DNA of 64,000 bases from Cyanobium gracile PCC 6307 (lineage in GTDB: Bacteria > Cyanobacteriota > Cyanobacteriia > PCC-6307 > Cyanobiaceae), in contig NC_019675.1 in the NCBI RefSeq assembly GCF_000316515.1, positions 1,203,964-1,267,963 on the forward strand, written 5' to 3'. The stretch's first letter is position 1; the number at the start of each line of letters is the position of its first letter. Below are positions 34,214-42,617 of the stretch, piece by piece. The notes under the pieces were generated by a model. The model had not been told where the DNA came from. It ran no database searches and saw nothing but the letters and a program-made list of their open reading frames with translations. The position numbers and the translations under genes are program-made.

Positions 34214-35322
34214 TCAGCCTCCAGCCCCGCCAGCAGCGCGGCGACCGCCTCCCCCGGGTCGGCGGCGGCCGTGATGGCCCGCACCACCGCCACCCGGTCC
34301 GCCCCGGCACGGCGCACGGCGGCCAGGTTGCCCGGATCGATACCGCCGATGGCGAAGAAGGGCAGGGGGGATTCCGCCGCCGCCTGGCTCACGTAGGCCA
34401 GCCCCACCGGCTCGCGGCCAGGCTTGGTGGGGGTGGCTTTGACGGGCCCCACCCCCACGTAGTCGCAGCCGTCGGCGACCGCCTGGCGCAGGTCCGCGAG
34501 CCGGTGGGTGCTGCGGCCGATCAGGCGGTCGGGCCCCAGCAGGCGGCGGGCCACCGACGGCGGCAGATCGCCCTGGCCGAGGTGGACGCCGTCGGCCCCC
34601 ACCGCCAGGGCCAGGTCGATGCGGTCGTTGATCAGGAACAGGGCGCCATGGCGGTGGCAGAGCTGGCACAGGGCACTGGCCTGCTCGAAGCGGCTCCTGT
34701 CATCGAGGGGGGCGTCGGGTTTGGCGCGGTATTGCACCAGTCGCACCCCCGCCGCCAGGGCGGCGGCCACCACGGCCTCCAGGCCGTCCACCGGGCTGGT
34801 CACCAGATACAGATGGCAACGGCGCAGCAGGGCCCGGCGCCCTTCGCCGTCAAGGCCGGCCTGGAGCAGGTCCACCTCCACGTCGTAGAGGGCATAGCGG
34901 ATCGACGCCGCCTCGGCCGCCAGCTCCGGGTCCTCGAGCCGGCCGAACTCCTCCAGCACCCGCAGCGCCTCCTGCACCCGCCCGGCGTTGGCGGCCAGGA
35001 CGCCGGCGGCGTCCCGGCGTTCGGCCTGGGCCGGATGGGCCAGGCCCGCGGCCGGGTCGCTGGCGGTGTGCCGGGCCAGCTTGTAGGACATGCGATGCAG
35101 CCGCCCCAGGCGCTGGCGCAGGTCCTTGGTGCGGGCCACCAGGTCGGGTCGGTCGAGGGCGAAACGGGCCCAGTCCTCCAGCACCCGCAGCCCCTCCCGG
35201 GCCCGGTCGAGGTTGGCATCGAGCAGCCGCTCGATGGCGGCCCGCTCGGTGGCGGCATGTTGGGCGGTGGCACGCTCACGGCCGGACACCGGCGGCGACG
35301 GGACTGGAGGCTGGGGCGTCAC
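34207..35322 (-). CDS. thiE: Thiamine-phosphate synthase with N-terminal ThiD2 domain
   Basis: A 371-residue fusion. Residues about 25-155 are an all-helical domain (AIERLLDANLDRAREGLRVLEDWARF, MSYKLARHTASDPAAGLAHP, EALRVLEEFGRLEDPELA) that matches ThiD2, a pyrimidine-phosphate (HMP-P) kinase type fused to ThiE in cyanobacteria. Residues about 165-371 are the ThiE TIM barrel: HLYLVTSP, VRLVQYRAKP, LFLINDRIDLALAVGADGVHLGQGDLP, DYVGVGPVKATPTKPGREPVG, FFAIGGIDPGNL. It couples HMP-PP and thiazole phosphate to thiamine phosphate. Coupled to thiS by ATGA overlap. Confidence 0.93.
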   Translation of the reverse strand: MTPQPPVPSPPVSGRERATAQHAATERAAIERLLDANLDRAREGLRVLEDWARFALDRPDLVARTKDLRQRLGRLHRMSYKLARHTASDPAAGLAHPAQAERRDAAGVLAANAGRVQEALRVLEEFGRLEDPELAAEAASIRYALYDVEVDLLQAGLDGEGRRALLRRCHLYLVTSPVDGLEAVVAAALAAGVRLVQYRAKPDAPLDDRSRFEQASALCQLCHRHGALFLINDRIDLALAVGADGVHLGQGDLPPSVARRLLGPDRLIGRSTHRLADLRQAVADGCDYVGVGPVKATPTKPGREPVGLAYVSQAAAESPLPFFAIGGIDPGNLAAVRRAGADRVAVVRAITAAADPGEAVAALLAGLEAEA

Positions 35323-35339
35323 CGGACCGGGGCGGGTGA

Positions 35340-35398
35340 GCCCTCCAGGGTATGGGAGGGCTTCTGCCGGCGGGAGCTCAGGCTATGGGCGGCAGAAG
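35340..35398 (-). promoter_or_regulatory. Two inverted repeats in the ribF-thiE gap
   Basis: GCCCTCC (35340-35346) pairs with GGAGGGC (35355-35361), and CTTCTGCCG (35361-35369) pairs with CGGCAGAAG (35390-35398). They share one base and could form two adjacent hairpins in the transcript leaving ribF and entering thiE. They may be an attenuator, a terminator lacking a U-run, or an mRNA stabiliser. I do not see a THI-box (TPP riboswitch) core here. Confidence 0.4.
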
Positions 35399-35432
35399 GC
35401 CGGGCCGAGGATCGGCGCCGCTGTCCTGCCCC

Positions 35433-36422
35433 CTAGGTCGAAGCCTCCCAGGCAGGTCCGAGTGTCTGGCAGAGGTCTCTGGCTCGATCGGCGTCCAGCC
35501 GGATCTGCCGGCTGAGGGCCTCGAGGCTGGCGAACGCCTGCTGGCGGCGCAGCAGCCGCAGGGGCTGCACGGTCAGACGGGCCCCCGCCAGCTCGAGCCG
35601 ACGCTCCAGCAGGTGCACCTCCACCGCCGAAGGGGCCAGGGGATCCACGGTGGGCTGGGGCCCCAGATTCATCACCGCTGCCATCGGCCCCTCGCCGCCG
35701 TCGCGCCAGGCCAGGGCCGCATAGACCCCTTCCAGCGGCAGGAACTTGCGCCCGTCCACCGCCAGGTTGGCGGTGGGCCAGCCCAGCTGGCGCCCCAGGC
35801 CTCGGCCGCTCACCACCTGGCCGCTGAAGCGGTAGGGACGCTCCAGCAGGCGGGCCGCCTCGTCGATGTCACCGGCCGCCAGGGCCCGCCGGATGCGGCT
35901 GCTGCTCACCCGCTCGGCCCCGTCCCACAGCATCGGCACCACCTGCACGTCGATGCCGAAGCGGGCGCCGATGCGGGCCAGGTCGGCCACGTCCCCGCGG
36001 CGATCGACCCCGAAGCGGAAGTTGGTGCCCACCGCAATCCTGCGGGCCTGGAGCCGTTCGGCCAGCACCTGGCGCACGAACGGCTCCGGGGTCAGCGCCG
36101 AGAGCTCGCGGGTGAAGGGCACCAGCACCAGCTGCTCGATGCCGAGGGGTTCAAGCAGTTCCAGCTTCTCCTCCGGGAGATCCAGACGCAGCCGCGTCTC
36201 GCCATGGAGCACCTCGCGGGGATGGGGCCAGAAGCTGACCACCGTGGGCACAGCCCGGTCCTGGCCGGCGGGTATGGGCGCGGTGACGGCGGCGATCACG
36301 CGCCGGTGCCCCCGATGCAGGCCATCGAAGCTGCCCAGGGCGACGGCGGTGGGGCGCAGGGCGCTGGAGGGGTCGTGAAGCGGGATCAACGGCCTCGGCC
36401 CTCGCCGGCTGGATCCTCCCAT
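35433..36422 (-). CDS. ribF: Bifunctional riboflavin kinase/FMN adenylyltransferase
   Basis: A 329-residue enzyme that makes FMN and FAD. The adenylyltransferase half has TAVALGSFDGLHRGHRRVIAAV (nucleotidyltransferase HxGH-like), VSFWPHPREVL and GTNFRFGVDRRGD, ISSSRIRRALAAGD. The kinase half has FSGQVVSGRGLGRQLGWPTANL and GVYAALAW. Length and domain order are normal. The ATG at 36422 is 30 bases from the divergent DUF3611 start. Confidence 0.94.
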   Translation of the reverse strand: MGGSSRRGPRPLIPLHDPSSALRPTAVALGSFDGLHRGHRRVIAAVTAPIPAGQDRAVPTVVSFWPHPREVLHGETRLRLDLPEEKLELLEPLGIEQLVLVPFTRELSALTPEPFVRQVLAERLQARRIAVGTNFRFGVDRRGDVADLARIGARFGIDVQVVPMLWDGAERVSSSRIRRALAAGDIDEAARLLERPYRFSGQVVSGRGLGRQLGWPTANLAVDGRKFLPLEGVYAALAWRDGGEGPMAAVMNLGPQPTVDPLAPSAVEVHLLERRLELAGARLTVQPLRLLRRQQAFASLEALSRQIRLDADRARDLCQTLGPAWEAST

Positions 36423-36452
36423 GCCAAGTTTGGGAGCACCGATCCCGTCTCC

Positions 36453-37034
36453 ATGGCCGACCAGCTGGACCTGCAGCGCATGGCCGACGCCCTACGCCGC
36501 ACGGGCTGGGTGCGCTTCTGGGTCCAGCTGGCCCTCGGGGTGGTGGTGGTGGTGGTGCTGCTGTTCAACAACATCGGCGGACGGCTGGCGGCCAACTCCT
36601 CCCGCGCCCTGGGGCTGGGCCCCGGCCTTTCCCTCACCACCCTCTCGTTCCTGGTTCTGCTCTGGAGTCTGTGGCAATCCTGGCTGGTGGTGCGCTGCGG
36701 GCGTGCCCTGGCCAGCCCGGTGCGCCCCAGCCGGGGGGAGACCGCCCGCCTGGTGAAGCGGGGCCTGGTCGCCGATGTGGCCGGACTCACCCTGGCCTCC
36801 GTGGGCTACCAGGCCCTGGCCGGCAGCCTGTTCGTGCAGGCCTCCCAGCAGGTGCCGGGCTTCCTCGGGGCCCAGCTGCAGGCGACGCCGGGCAGCGGCG
36901 GTCGGGTGGTGGGCCTGCCGATCACCTCGATCGAGATGCTCTCGGTGCTCAGCAACACCCAGGTGCTGTTCGCCCACGTGCTCGCCCTGATCATCAGCCT
37001 CTGGCTGCTGCAACGGATCTACCGCAGGAGCTGA
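36453..37034 (+). CDS. DUF3611 family membrane protein
   Basis: About 193 residues with four predicted membrane helices: [60 protein letters not shown] and [19 protein letters not shown]. The cytoplasmic N-terminus [26 protein letters not shown] is typical of DUF3611, found in cyanobacteria and chloroplasts. Role unknown. A long upstream extension of this frame is antisense to ribF and rejected. Its 3' end overlaps the convergent surE gene by 16 bases. Confidence 0.85.
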   Translation: MADQLDLQRMADALRRTGWVRFWVQLALGVVVVVVLLFNNIGGRLAANSSRALGLGPGLSLTTLSFLVLLWSLWQSWLVVRCGRALASPVRPSRGETARLVKRGLVADVAGLTLASVGYQALAGSLFVQASQQVPGFLGAQLQATPGSGGRVVGLPITSIEMLSVLSNTQVLFAHVLALIISLWLLQRIYRRS

Positions 37035-37837
37035 TCTCGCCGACCCAGCGCCTCCACGGGCGGCAGCGCCTCCACCGGACCGCGCCAGAACAGCTCCGGC
37101 TGCAGGGGCGTCAGGGACGATCCCCCCTGCTGCACCCAGGCCACATCGGTGGGCCATTCAGCCGGACCGGCACCGGTGCCCTCCAGGTCGTCGACCACCT
37201 CGCCGGCCAGCCAGTAGTAGGTGCGGCCGCGGGGATCGGTGCGCTTCTCGAACTGATCGATGTAGCGTCGCACCGCCGTGCGGCACCAGCGCAGCGGGGC
37301 GAGGGAATCGGCGGGCCGCGGCGGCACATTGAGATTGAGCAGCAGCCCCTCGGGCCAGCCGCCGGCCAGCATCCGCTCGGCCACATCGAGGGCCAGGGCC
37401 GCCGCCGGCTCGAAGCGACGCCAGTGGAAATCGGCGCTGCTCACCGCCAGGGCCGGCAGGCCCTCGATCGTGCCCTCCATCGCCGCCGACACCGTGCCGG
37501 AATAGAGCACGTCGGTGCCCAGGTTGGGGCCGTGGTTGATGCCGGAGAGGACCAGATCCGGCGGCTGCTCCAGCAACCGGAACAGGGCCAGCTTGACGCA
37601 GTCGGAGGGGGTGCCGCTGCAGGCCCAGGCGGTGACCCCCGCCGCGAAGAGCTCATCGGCCCGCTCCGCCCGCAGCGGCGTCTGGAGGGTGAGTCCATGG
37701 CCGGTGGCCGAACGTTCTCGGTCCGGGCAGACCACGGTGACCGTGTGGCCGCGGCCGGCCGCCTCGGCCGCCAGGGCCTGGATGCCGTCGGCGAAGACCC
37801 CGTCGTCGTTGCTGATCAGGATCCGGAGCGGCGCCAT
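37019..37837 (-). CDS. surE: 5'/3'-nucleotidase SurE
   Basis: A 272-residue phosphatase that dephosphorylates nucleoside monophosphates. The ATG at 37837 is chosen because homology starts at [21 protein letters not shown] (metal-binding DD). Other signatures: [53 protein letters not shown] and [11 protein letters not shown]. Full length. Its last codons overlap the end of the DUF3611 gene on the other strand. Confidence 0.95.
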   Translation of the reverse strand: MAPLRILISNDDGVFADGIQALAAEAAGRGHTVTVVCPDRERSATGHGLTLQTPLRAERADELFAAGVTAWACSGTPSDCVKLALFRLLEQPPDLVLSGINHGPNLGTDVLYSGTVSAAMEGTIEGLPALAVSSADFHWRRFEPAAALALDVAERMLAGGWPEGLLLNLNVPPRPADSLAPLRWCRTAVRRYIDQFEKRTDPRGRTYYWLAGEVVDDLEGTGAGPAEWPTDVAWVQQGGSSLTPLQPELFWRGPVEALPPVEALGRRDQLLR

Positions 37838-37910
37838 CGACCCTGAACATGGGACTGCCGGCAAGTTAGACGCTGCTGCCTACAGTCGCTTTCTCCCCCC
37901 GATCCGTGCC

Positions 37911-38918
37911 GTGAGCGCCACCGTCAGCCTGCAGCAGCTCACCGACCAGCTGGAGCGCCTGGAGGCGGAGGCCGCCGACGCCATCGCCGCCGCCGAGGAC
38001 GCCGCGGCCCTCGAGGAGCTGCGGGTGGGCCTGCTGGGCAAGAAAGGGCGCCTCTCCGGGGTGCTCGGCGCCATGGGCCGGCTCCCCGGCGACGAGCGCC
38101 CCCTGGTGGGCCAGCGGGCCAACCGCCTCAAGGACCAGGTGCAGCAGCTGCTGGGCGCCCGGCTCGAGGCCGTCCGCAGCTCCGCCATGGCGGAGCGGCT
38201 GGAGCGGGAGCGGATCGACGTGACGGCGGCCTGCAGTTACGTGCCGCCAGGCCACCGCCATCCGCTGCAGAGCACGATCGAGGAGATCGTCGACATCTTC
38301 GCCGGCCTCGGCTACCGGGTGTCCGAAGGGCCGGAGATCGAGACCGACCACTACAACTTCACCGCCCTCAACATCCCGGAACACCACCCGGCCCGGGACA
38401 TGCAGGACACCTTCTATCTGGGGGGTGACCGGCTGCTGCGTACCCACACCTCGCCGGTGCAGATCCGCCATCTCGAGGCCAACCCTCCGCCGGTGCGGGT
38501 GATCGCCCCCGGCCGGGTGTACCGCCGCGATGCGGTGGATGCCACCCACTCTCCGGTGTTCCACCAGGTGGAGGTGCTCGCCCTCGACGAGGGGCTGGAT
38601 TTCAGCCACCTGCGCGGCACGGTCACCACCTTCCTGCAGCAGTTCTTCGGCGACCTGCCGGTGCGTTTCCGGGCCAGCTACTTCCCCTTCACCGAGCCCT
38701 CCGCCGAGGTGGACGTGCAGTGGCGGGGGCGCTGGCTGGAGGTGATGGGCTGCGGCATGGTGGATCCGGCAGTGCTGGAGGGGCTGAGCATCGATCCGGA
38801 GCGCTGGAGCGGTTTCGCCGCCGGTCTGGGGGTGGAGCGCTTCTGCATGGTGCGCCACGGCATCGACGACATCCGCAGGCTGTTCAACAGCGATCTGCGC
38901 TTCCTGGAGCAGTTCTGA
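37911..38918 (+). CDS. pheS: Phenylalanyl-tRNA synthetase alpha subunit
   Basis: 335 residues from a GTG. The N-terminal coiled coil ([38 protein letters not shown]) binds tRNA-Phe. The catalytic core has [19 protein letters not shown] (motif 1 region), [21 protein letters not shown] (motif 2) and [31 protein letters not shown] (motif 3). It joins PheT, encoded elsewhere, as an alpha2-beta2 enzyme. It starts 73 bases from the divergent surE. Confidence 0.97.
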   Translation: MSATVSLQQLTDQLERLEAEAADAIAAAEDAAALEELRVGLLGKKGRLSGVLGAMGRLPGDERPLVGQRANRLKDQVQQLLGARLEAVRSSAMAERLERERIDVTAACSYVPPGHRHPLQSTIEEIVDIFAGLGYRVSEGPEIETDHYNFTALNIPEHHPARDMQDTFYLGGDRLLRTHTSPVQIRHLEANPPPVRVIAPGRVYRRDAVDATHSPVFHQVEVLALDEGLDFSHLRGTVTTFLQQFFGDLPVRFRASYFPFTEPSAEVDVQWRGRWLEVMGCGMVDPAVLEGLSIDPERWSGFAAGLGVERFCMVRHGIDDIRRLFNSDLRFLEQF

Positions 38919-38959
38919 TCTCCCCCCATAAACTCGATGGGCCCCCACGAGCGCGATCG

Positions 38960-39886
38960 GTGCCCCGGGTCGGACTGATCGTCAACGACGGCAAGGATCT
39001 GGCGATCAGCACCGCCGACCTGATAGAGAACCGGCTGACCGCCGCCGGGCTGGAGGTGGCGCGGGTCAGCAGCTCCGGTGGCGTGGTGGGTTTCGCCAAT
39101 CCCGACCAGCACCTGCGCTCCCGGGGCTACGCCGCCTGCGTGCCCGCCAGCTTCAATGAGGAAATGGCCCTGGCGCTGGTGCTGGGGGGGGACGGCACCG
39201 TTCTCTCCGCCGCCCGCCAGACCGCCCCGATCGGGGTGCCGATCCTGACGATCAACACCGGCCACCTCGGTTTCCTGGCCGAGGCCTACCTCAAGGACCT
39301 GGACCAGGCCCTGGCCCAGGTGGTAGCCGGGGAATGGACCGTGGAGGAGCGCTCCATGCTCGTGGTGAGCGTGATGCGGGGCGAGCAGAGGCGCTGGGAG
39401 GTGCTCTGTCTCAACGAGATGGCCCTGCACCGGGAGCCGCTCACCAGCATGTGCCACTTCGAGATCGCCATCGGCCGCCATGCCCCCGTGGACATCGCCG
39501 CCGACGGGGTGATCCTCTCCTCCCCCACCGGCTCCACGGCCTATGCCCTGAGTGCTGGCGGCCCGGTGATCACCCCCGACTGTCCAGTGCTGCAGCTGAC
39601 GCCGATCGCCGCCCATTCCCTCGCCTCCCGGGCCCTGGTGTTCAGCGACCAGGAGCCGGTGACCGTGTTCCCCGCCACCCCCGAGCGGCTGATGATGGTG
39701 GTCGACGGCAGCGCCGGCTGTTACGTCTGGCCCGAGGACCGGGTGCTGGTGCGGCGCAGCGAGCACCCCGTCCGCTTCGTGCGGCTGGCCGACCATGAGT
39801 TCTTCCAGGTGCTGCGCAACAAGCTGGGCTGGGGCCTGCCCCACGTGGCCAAGCCCTCCAGCAGCCACGCCGACGCCCCCCTGTGA
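38960..39886 (+). CDS. nadK: NAD kinase
   Basis: 308 residues from GTG. It phosphorylates NAD to NADP, important for photosynthetic electron flow. Signatures: [27 protein letters not shown] (the GGDG active site), [27 protein letters not shown] and [22 protein letters not shown]. Cyanobacteria often have two NadK paralogues; which one this is cannot be told here. The stop overlaps the next GTG start by 4 bases. Confidence 0.95.
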   Translation: MPRVGLIVNDGKDLAISTADLIENRLTAAGLEVARVSSSGGVVGFANPDQHLRSRGYAACVPASFNEEMALALVLGGDGTVLSAARQTAPIGVPILTINTGHLGFLAEAYLKDLDQALAQVVAGEWTVEERSMLVVSVMRGEQRRWEVLCLNEMALHREPLTSMCHFEIAIGRHAPVDIAADGVILSSPTGSTAYALSAGGPVITPDCPVLQLTPIAAHSLASRALVFSDQEPVTVFPATPERLMMVVDGSAGCYVWPEDRVLVRRSEHPVRFVRLADHEFFQVLRNKLGWGLPHVAKPSSSHADAPL

Positions 39887-40563
39887 CCGCGTCCCTGCCA
39901 ACGACCGTGGTGCTGCTGGTGGGCCCGGAGGCCGCCGGCCTGGCGCCGCGGCTGGAGGTCTCCGGCTACCGGACCGTGCTGGAGGAGACCGGGGAGGACC
40001 TGCCGGCGGCGGCGGTCCTGTCGCCCGGCAGCGAAGAGCGGATCCCTGAACTGCGCCGCCGGATGGGCGCCCGCCCGCTGCTGCTCGGCATCACCAGCGA
40101 CAGCGTCGAGAGTCGCAGCCGCTGCCTGGAGTGGGGCGCCGATGATTTCTGGCTACCCAGCCTGGGCACGAGCGACCTGCTCACCCGGCTGCGGCTGCAC
40201 CTCGGCTTTGCCCGGCGTCAGGCGCCCACGCCGGTGTCCACCCTGCTGAAGGTGGCGGATCTGCGCGTCGATCCGGTGGCCTGCCAGAGCTGGCGAGGTC
40301 AGCGCCAGCTCAGCCTGACGGCCCGGGAGTACCAGCTGCTGCTGCTGCTGCTGCGTCACAAGGGAACGGTGGTGAGCCGGGAGCAGATCCTCGAGGAGAT
40401 CTGGGCCGACCAGGGCGGGGGCGCCAGCAACGTGATCGAGGTCTACGTGCGCTACCTGCGCCAGAAACTGGAACAGGACGGGGAACCGCGGCTGATCCAC
40501 ACCGTGCGGGGGCGGGGCTACTGCCTCGGTGACGGGCGGCCCCCGGTGGGGCCCCTGCCATGA
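39883..40563 (+). CDS. OmpR-type response regulator with degenerate receiver domain
   Basis: A 226-residue transcription factor. The C-terminal winged helix is canonical: [80 protein letters not shown]. The N-terminal receiver keeps its outline (WGADDFWLP at the end) but lacks the usual acidic pair after the first strand (LLVGPEAAG), has AAVLSPGS where the phosphorylated Asp should lie, and no Lys before the last helix. It probably acts without phosphorylation. Cotranscribed with nadK and the DUF192 gene by 4-base overlaps. Confidence 0.88.
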   Translation: MTASLPTTVVLLVGPEAAGLAPRLEVSGYRTVLEETGEDLPAAAVLSPGSEERIPELRRRMGARPLLLGITSDSVESRSRCLEWGADDFWLPSLGTSDLLTRLRLHLGFARRQAPTPVSTLLKVADLRVDPVACQSWRGQRQLSLTAREYQLLLLLLRHKGTVVSREQILEEIWADQGGGASNVIEVYVRYLRQKLEQDGEPRLIHTVRGRGYCLGDGRPPVGPLP

Positions 40564-41069
40564 GCCGTTCCCTGCTCCGGAGCCTGACCATCGCCGGTGT
40601 CGTCGGGCTGACCGGCTGCGGGCCGGGCCTGAGCCAGAGCCCGCCCCAGTTCCTGCCCATCACCGCCCAGTGGTGCCTGGCGGGGCCGCCGCCGGTGCGT
40701 TGCATCCAGCTGGAGGTACCCCGGGGGGAGCGCCAGTACGCCATGGGGCTGCAGCTGCGGCCGCCCCTGCCGCCCCTGCGCGGCATGTGGTTCCCCTACG
40801 TCCCCCCTGCGGTGGCCCGGTTCTGGATGCACCGCACGCCCGAACCCCTGGACATGCTGTTCATCCGCGACGGTCGGGTCATCGCCCTGCAGAGTCCCGC
40901 CCGCCCCTGCATGAACCTGCCCTGCCCCAGCTACGGCCCCGACACGCCGGTGGACGGGGTGCTGGAACTGGCCGCCGGCCAGGCCGCCGTGCTCGGCATC
41001 ACCGTGGGCACCCCGGTGCGGATCACCCCGCTGCCGGGAGCGACCCCTTCAGCACCAGCACCGGATTGA
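40560..41069 (+). CDS. DUF192 family lipoprotein
   Basis: A 169-residue protein with a lipoprotein signal: basic start, hydrophobic LLRSLTIAGVVGLTGC with lipobox LTGC. The domain contains VPRGERQYAMGLQLRPPLPPLRGMWFPY, FWMHRTPEPLDMLFIRDGRVI and LELAAGQAAVLGITVGTPVRI, the DUF192 pattern (short beta-rich fold, biochemical role unknown). ATGA overlap with the regulator gene. Its 3' end overlaps the convergent cobL by 47 bases. Confidence 0.88.
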   Translation: MSRSLLRSLTIAGVVGLTGCGPGLSQSPPQFLPITAQWCLAGPPPVRCIQLEVPRGERQYAMGLQLRPPLPPLRGMWFPYVPPAVARFWMHRTPEPLDMLFIRDGRVIALQSPARPCMNLPCPSYGPDTPVDGVLELAAGQAAVLGITVGTPVRITPLPGATPSAPAPD

Positions 41070-42318
41070 GGGGCGCCAGGCGGGTGCCCTCCGCCAGGGG
41101 GGCGCCGCGCCAGGCCTGGATCTGGCTGACGGTCACCCCCAGGCCGGCCTGCTCCAGCTGGGGCCTGAGCTGGGCCAGGGCTTCGACCGTAGCCAGGGGC
41201 AGAACCACCACCCCGCCAGGCCGCAGCCGGCCCAGCACCGCCTGCAGCACCTCGCCGCGGCCCCGGCCGCCGCCGCCGATCAGCACCCGGTCGGGATCGG
41301 GCAGGGACTCCAGGGCCGCCGGAGCCTCCCCCTCCAGCACCGCCGCGGGCCGCACCCCCAGCCGCTCCGCATTGGCGCCGATCAGGGCGGCGGCCCCGGG
41401 CCGGCGTTCCAGCGCCCACAGCTCCAGGGCAGGGCGCAGGCGCAACGCCTCCAGCCCCACCGACCCGACACCAGCGCCGATGTCCCAGAGCACCCCGCGC
41501 TCGGGGAGCTCCAGATCGGCCAGCAGCTGGATGCGCACCTCCCGCTTGGTCATCAGCCCCGGCTGGTCGGAGTGCTGCAGCCAGAGCCCGTCGGCCAGGC
41601 CGAACAGGGGCAGGGCCTCGGGCGGAGGCACGGCAGGGGCGGCGGCGATCAGCAGCACCAGGTGCAGGGGATCGAGATTGGGCGGCAGGGGGTCGGCGGG
41701 GGCCAGCCGCTGCAGCCGCTCCGCCGGATGGCCCAGGCGTTCCCCCAGCCAGAGCTCATAGGCCGCCTCCAGCCCCGACGCCCGCAGGATCCGGCGCACG
41801 GCGTCGGCACCGCCGCAGGCCGGATCGGTGAGTACTGCCAAGGCGGCGGGCCGCTGCTGCAACCGGGCCGCCAGCGGCTCGGGATCGCGCCCGTGGAGGC
41901 TGATCCAGGAGGCGTCCTGCCAGGGTCGGCCCAGGCGGGCGAAGGCCAGCTGCAGGGAGGTGGGGGCCGGATGGAAGCGGAGCCGTTCGGCGGGAAGGTG
42001 CTGGAGCAGCAGGCGGCCGATGCCGAACCAGAGGGGGTCGCCGCTGGCGAGCACCACCACCCGCTGGCCGGCGGCGAGGGCCCGCTCCAGCCGCGGCAGC
42101 AATTCGGCGGGCTTGTCGCTGGCGAGCAGCTCCGGTGCGGGGGCGCCGTCGCGCCAGGCCTCAAGGTCGGCCAGCAGCCGCCGCGGGGCCGCCACCAGAT
42201 TGGCCTGCCGGATCCTGTCCTGCCAGGGGCGGGAGAGACCCGCCAGGCCGGCGGCATCGGTGCCCAGCACCTCCAGCAGCGAACCCTCCAGCCGTGCCCC
42301 TGTGCCACTTCTGGCCAT
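41023..42318 (-). CDS. cobL: Precorrin-6Y C5,15-methyltransferase (decarboxylating), CbiET fusion
   Basis: About 431 residues from ATG at 42318 (a longer frame reaches 42462 but its leader is Gly/Arg-rich). The N-terminal CbiE half is a tetrapyrrole methylase: VVVLASGDPLWFGIGRLLL and FHPAPTSLQLAFARLGRPW. The C-terminal CbiT half is a Rossmann methyltransferase: MTKREVRIQLLADLELPERGVLWDIGAGVGSVGLEALRL. It methylates C5 and C15 of precorrin and removes a carboxylate in corrin-ring (pseudocobalamin) synthesis. No cobalamin riboswitch is visible upstream. Confidence 0.94.
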   Translation of the reverse strand: MARSGTGARLEGSLLEVLGTDAAGLAGLSRPWQDRIRQANLVAAPRRLLADLEAWRDGAPAPELLASDKPAELLPRLERALAAGQRVVVLASGDPLWFGIGRLLLQHLPAERLRFHPAPTSLQLAFARLGRPWQDASWISLHGRDPEPLAARLQQRPAALAVLTDPACGGADAVRRILRASGLEAAYELWLGERLGHPAERLQRLAPADPLPPNLDPLHLVLLIAAAPAVPPPEALPLFGLADGLWLQHSDQPGLMTKREVRIQLLADLELPERGVLWDIGAGVGSVGLEALRLRPALELWALERRPGAAALIGANAERLGVRPAAVLEGEAPAALESLPDPDRVLIGGGGRGRGEVLQAVLGRLRPGGVVVLPLATVEALAQLRPQLEQAGLGVTVSQIQAWRGAPLAEGTRLAPLNPVLVLKGSLPAAG

Positions 42319-42353
42319 GATGCTCCCGGACGTGCCGGCCCACCCCCCTGCCC

Positions 42354-42617
42354 ATGAGCGATCGACGCCAGCGGATCCACAGCCTGGTGGTCGCCCTGCT
42401 GGCCCACCAGAGTGATCTCGAGCTGCTGGATGACGACCGCTCAGGCCCGGGCGGCCATCCACTCGGGGCCAGTGGCGACGCCGGCAGCTGGCTGGAGCGC
42501 AACCGTCGCGTGGTGCAGCGCTACCAGTCGCTGGTGCGCAGCGCCGTCACCCTCGATGCCCTGATCGAGCAGGAACTGGGCAGCGATCAGCTGGGCGGCG
42601 GCGCCACCCCCGACTGA
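42354..42617 (+). CDS. Small hypothetical protein, 87 residues
   Basis: Starts at ATG 42354, 35 bases from the divergent cobL start. Composition is that of a real soluble protein: RIHSLVVALLAHQSDLELLDDD, then GSWLERNRRVVQRYQSLVRSAVTLDALIEQELGSDQL, two amphipathic helices joined by a Gly-rich loop. No known motif. Its 3' end overlaps the convergent acyltransferase gene by 31 bases. Confidence 0.65.
   Translation: MSDRRQRIHSLVVALLAHQSDLELLDDDRSGPGGHPLGASGDAGSWLERNRRVVQRYQSLVRSAVTLDALIEQELGSDQLGGGATPD

Noticed and set aside
35323-35432. TPP riboswitch before thiE-thiS
   Set aside because: The hairpins lack the conserved THI-box core sequences.
42319-42353. Cobalamin riboswitch before cobL
   Set aside because: Only 35 bases separate cobL from the divergent small gene, with no B12-box.
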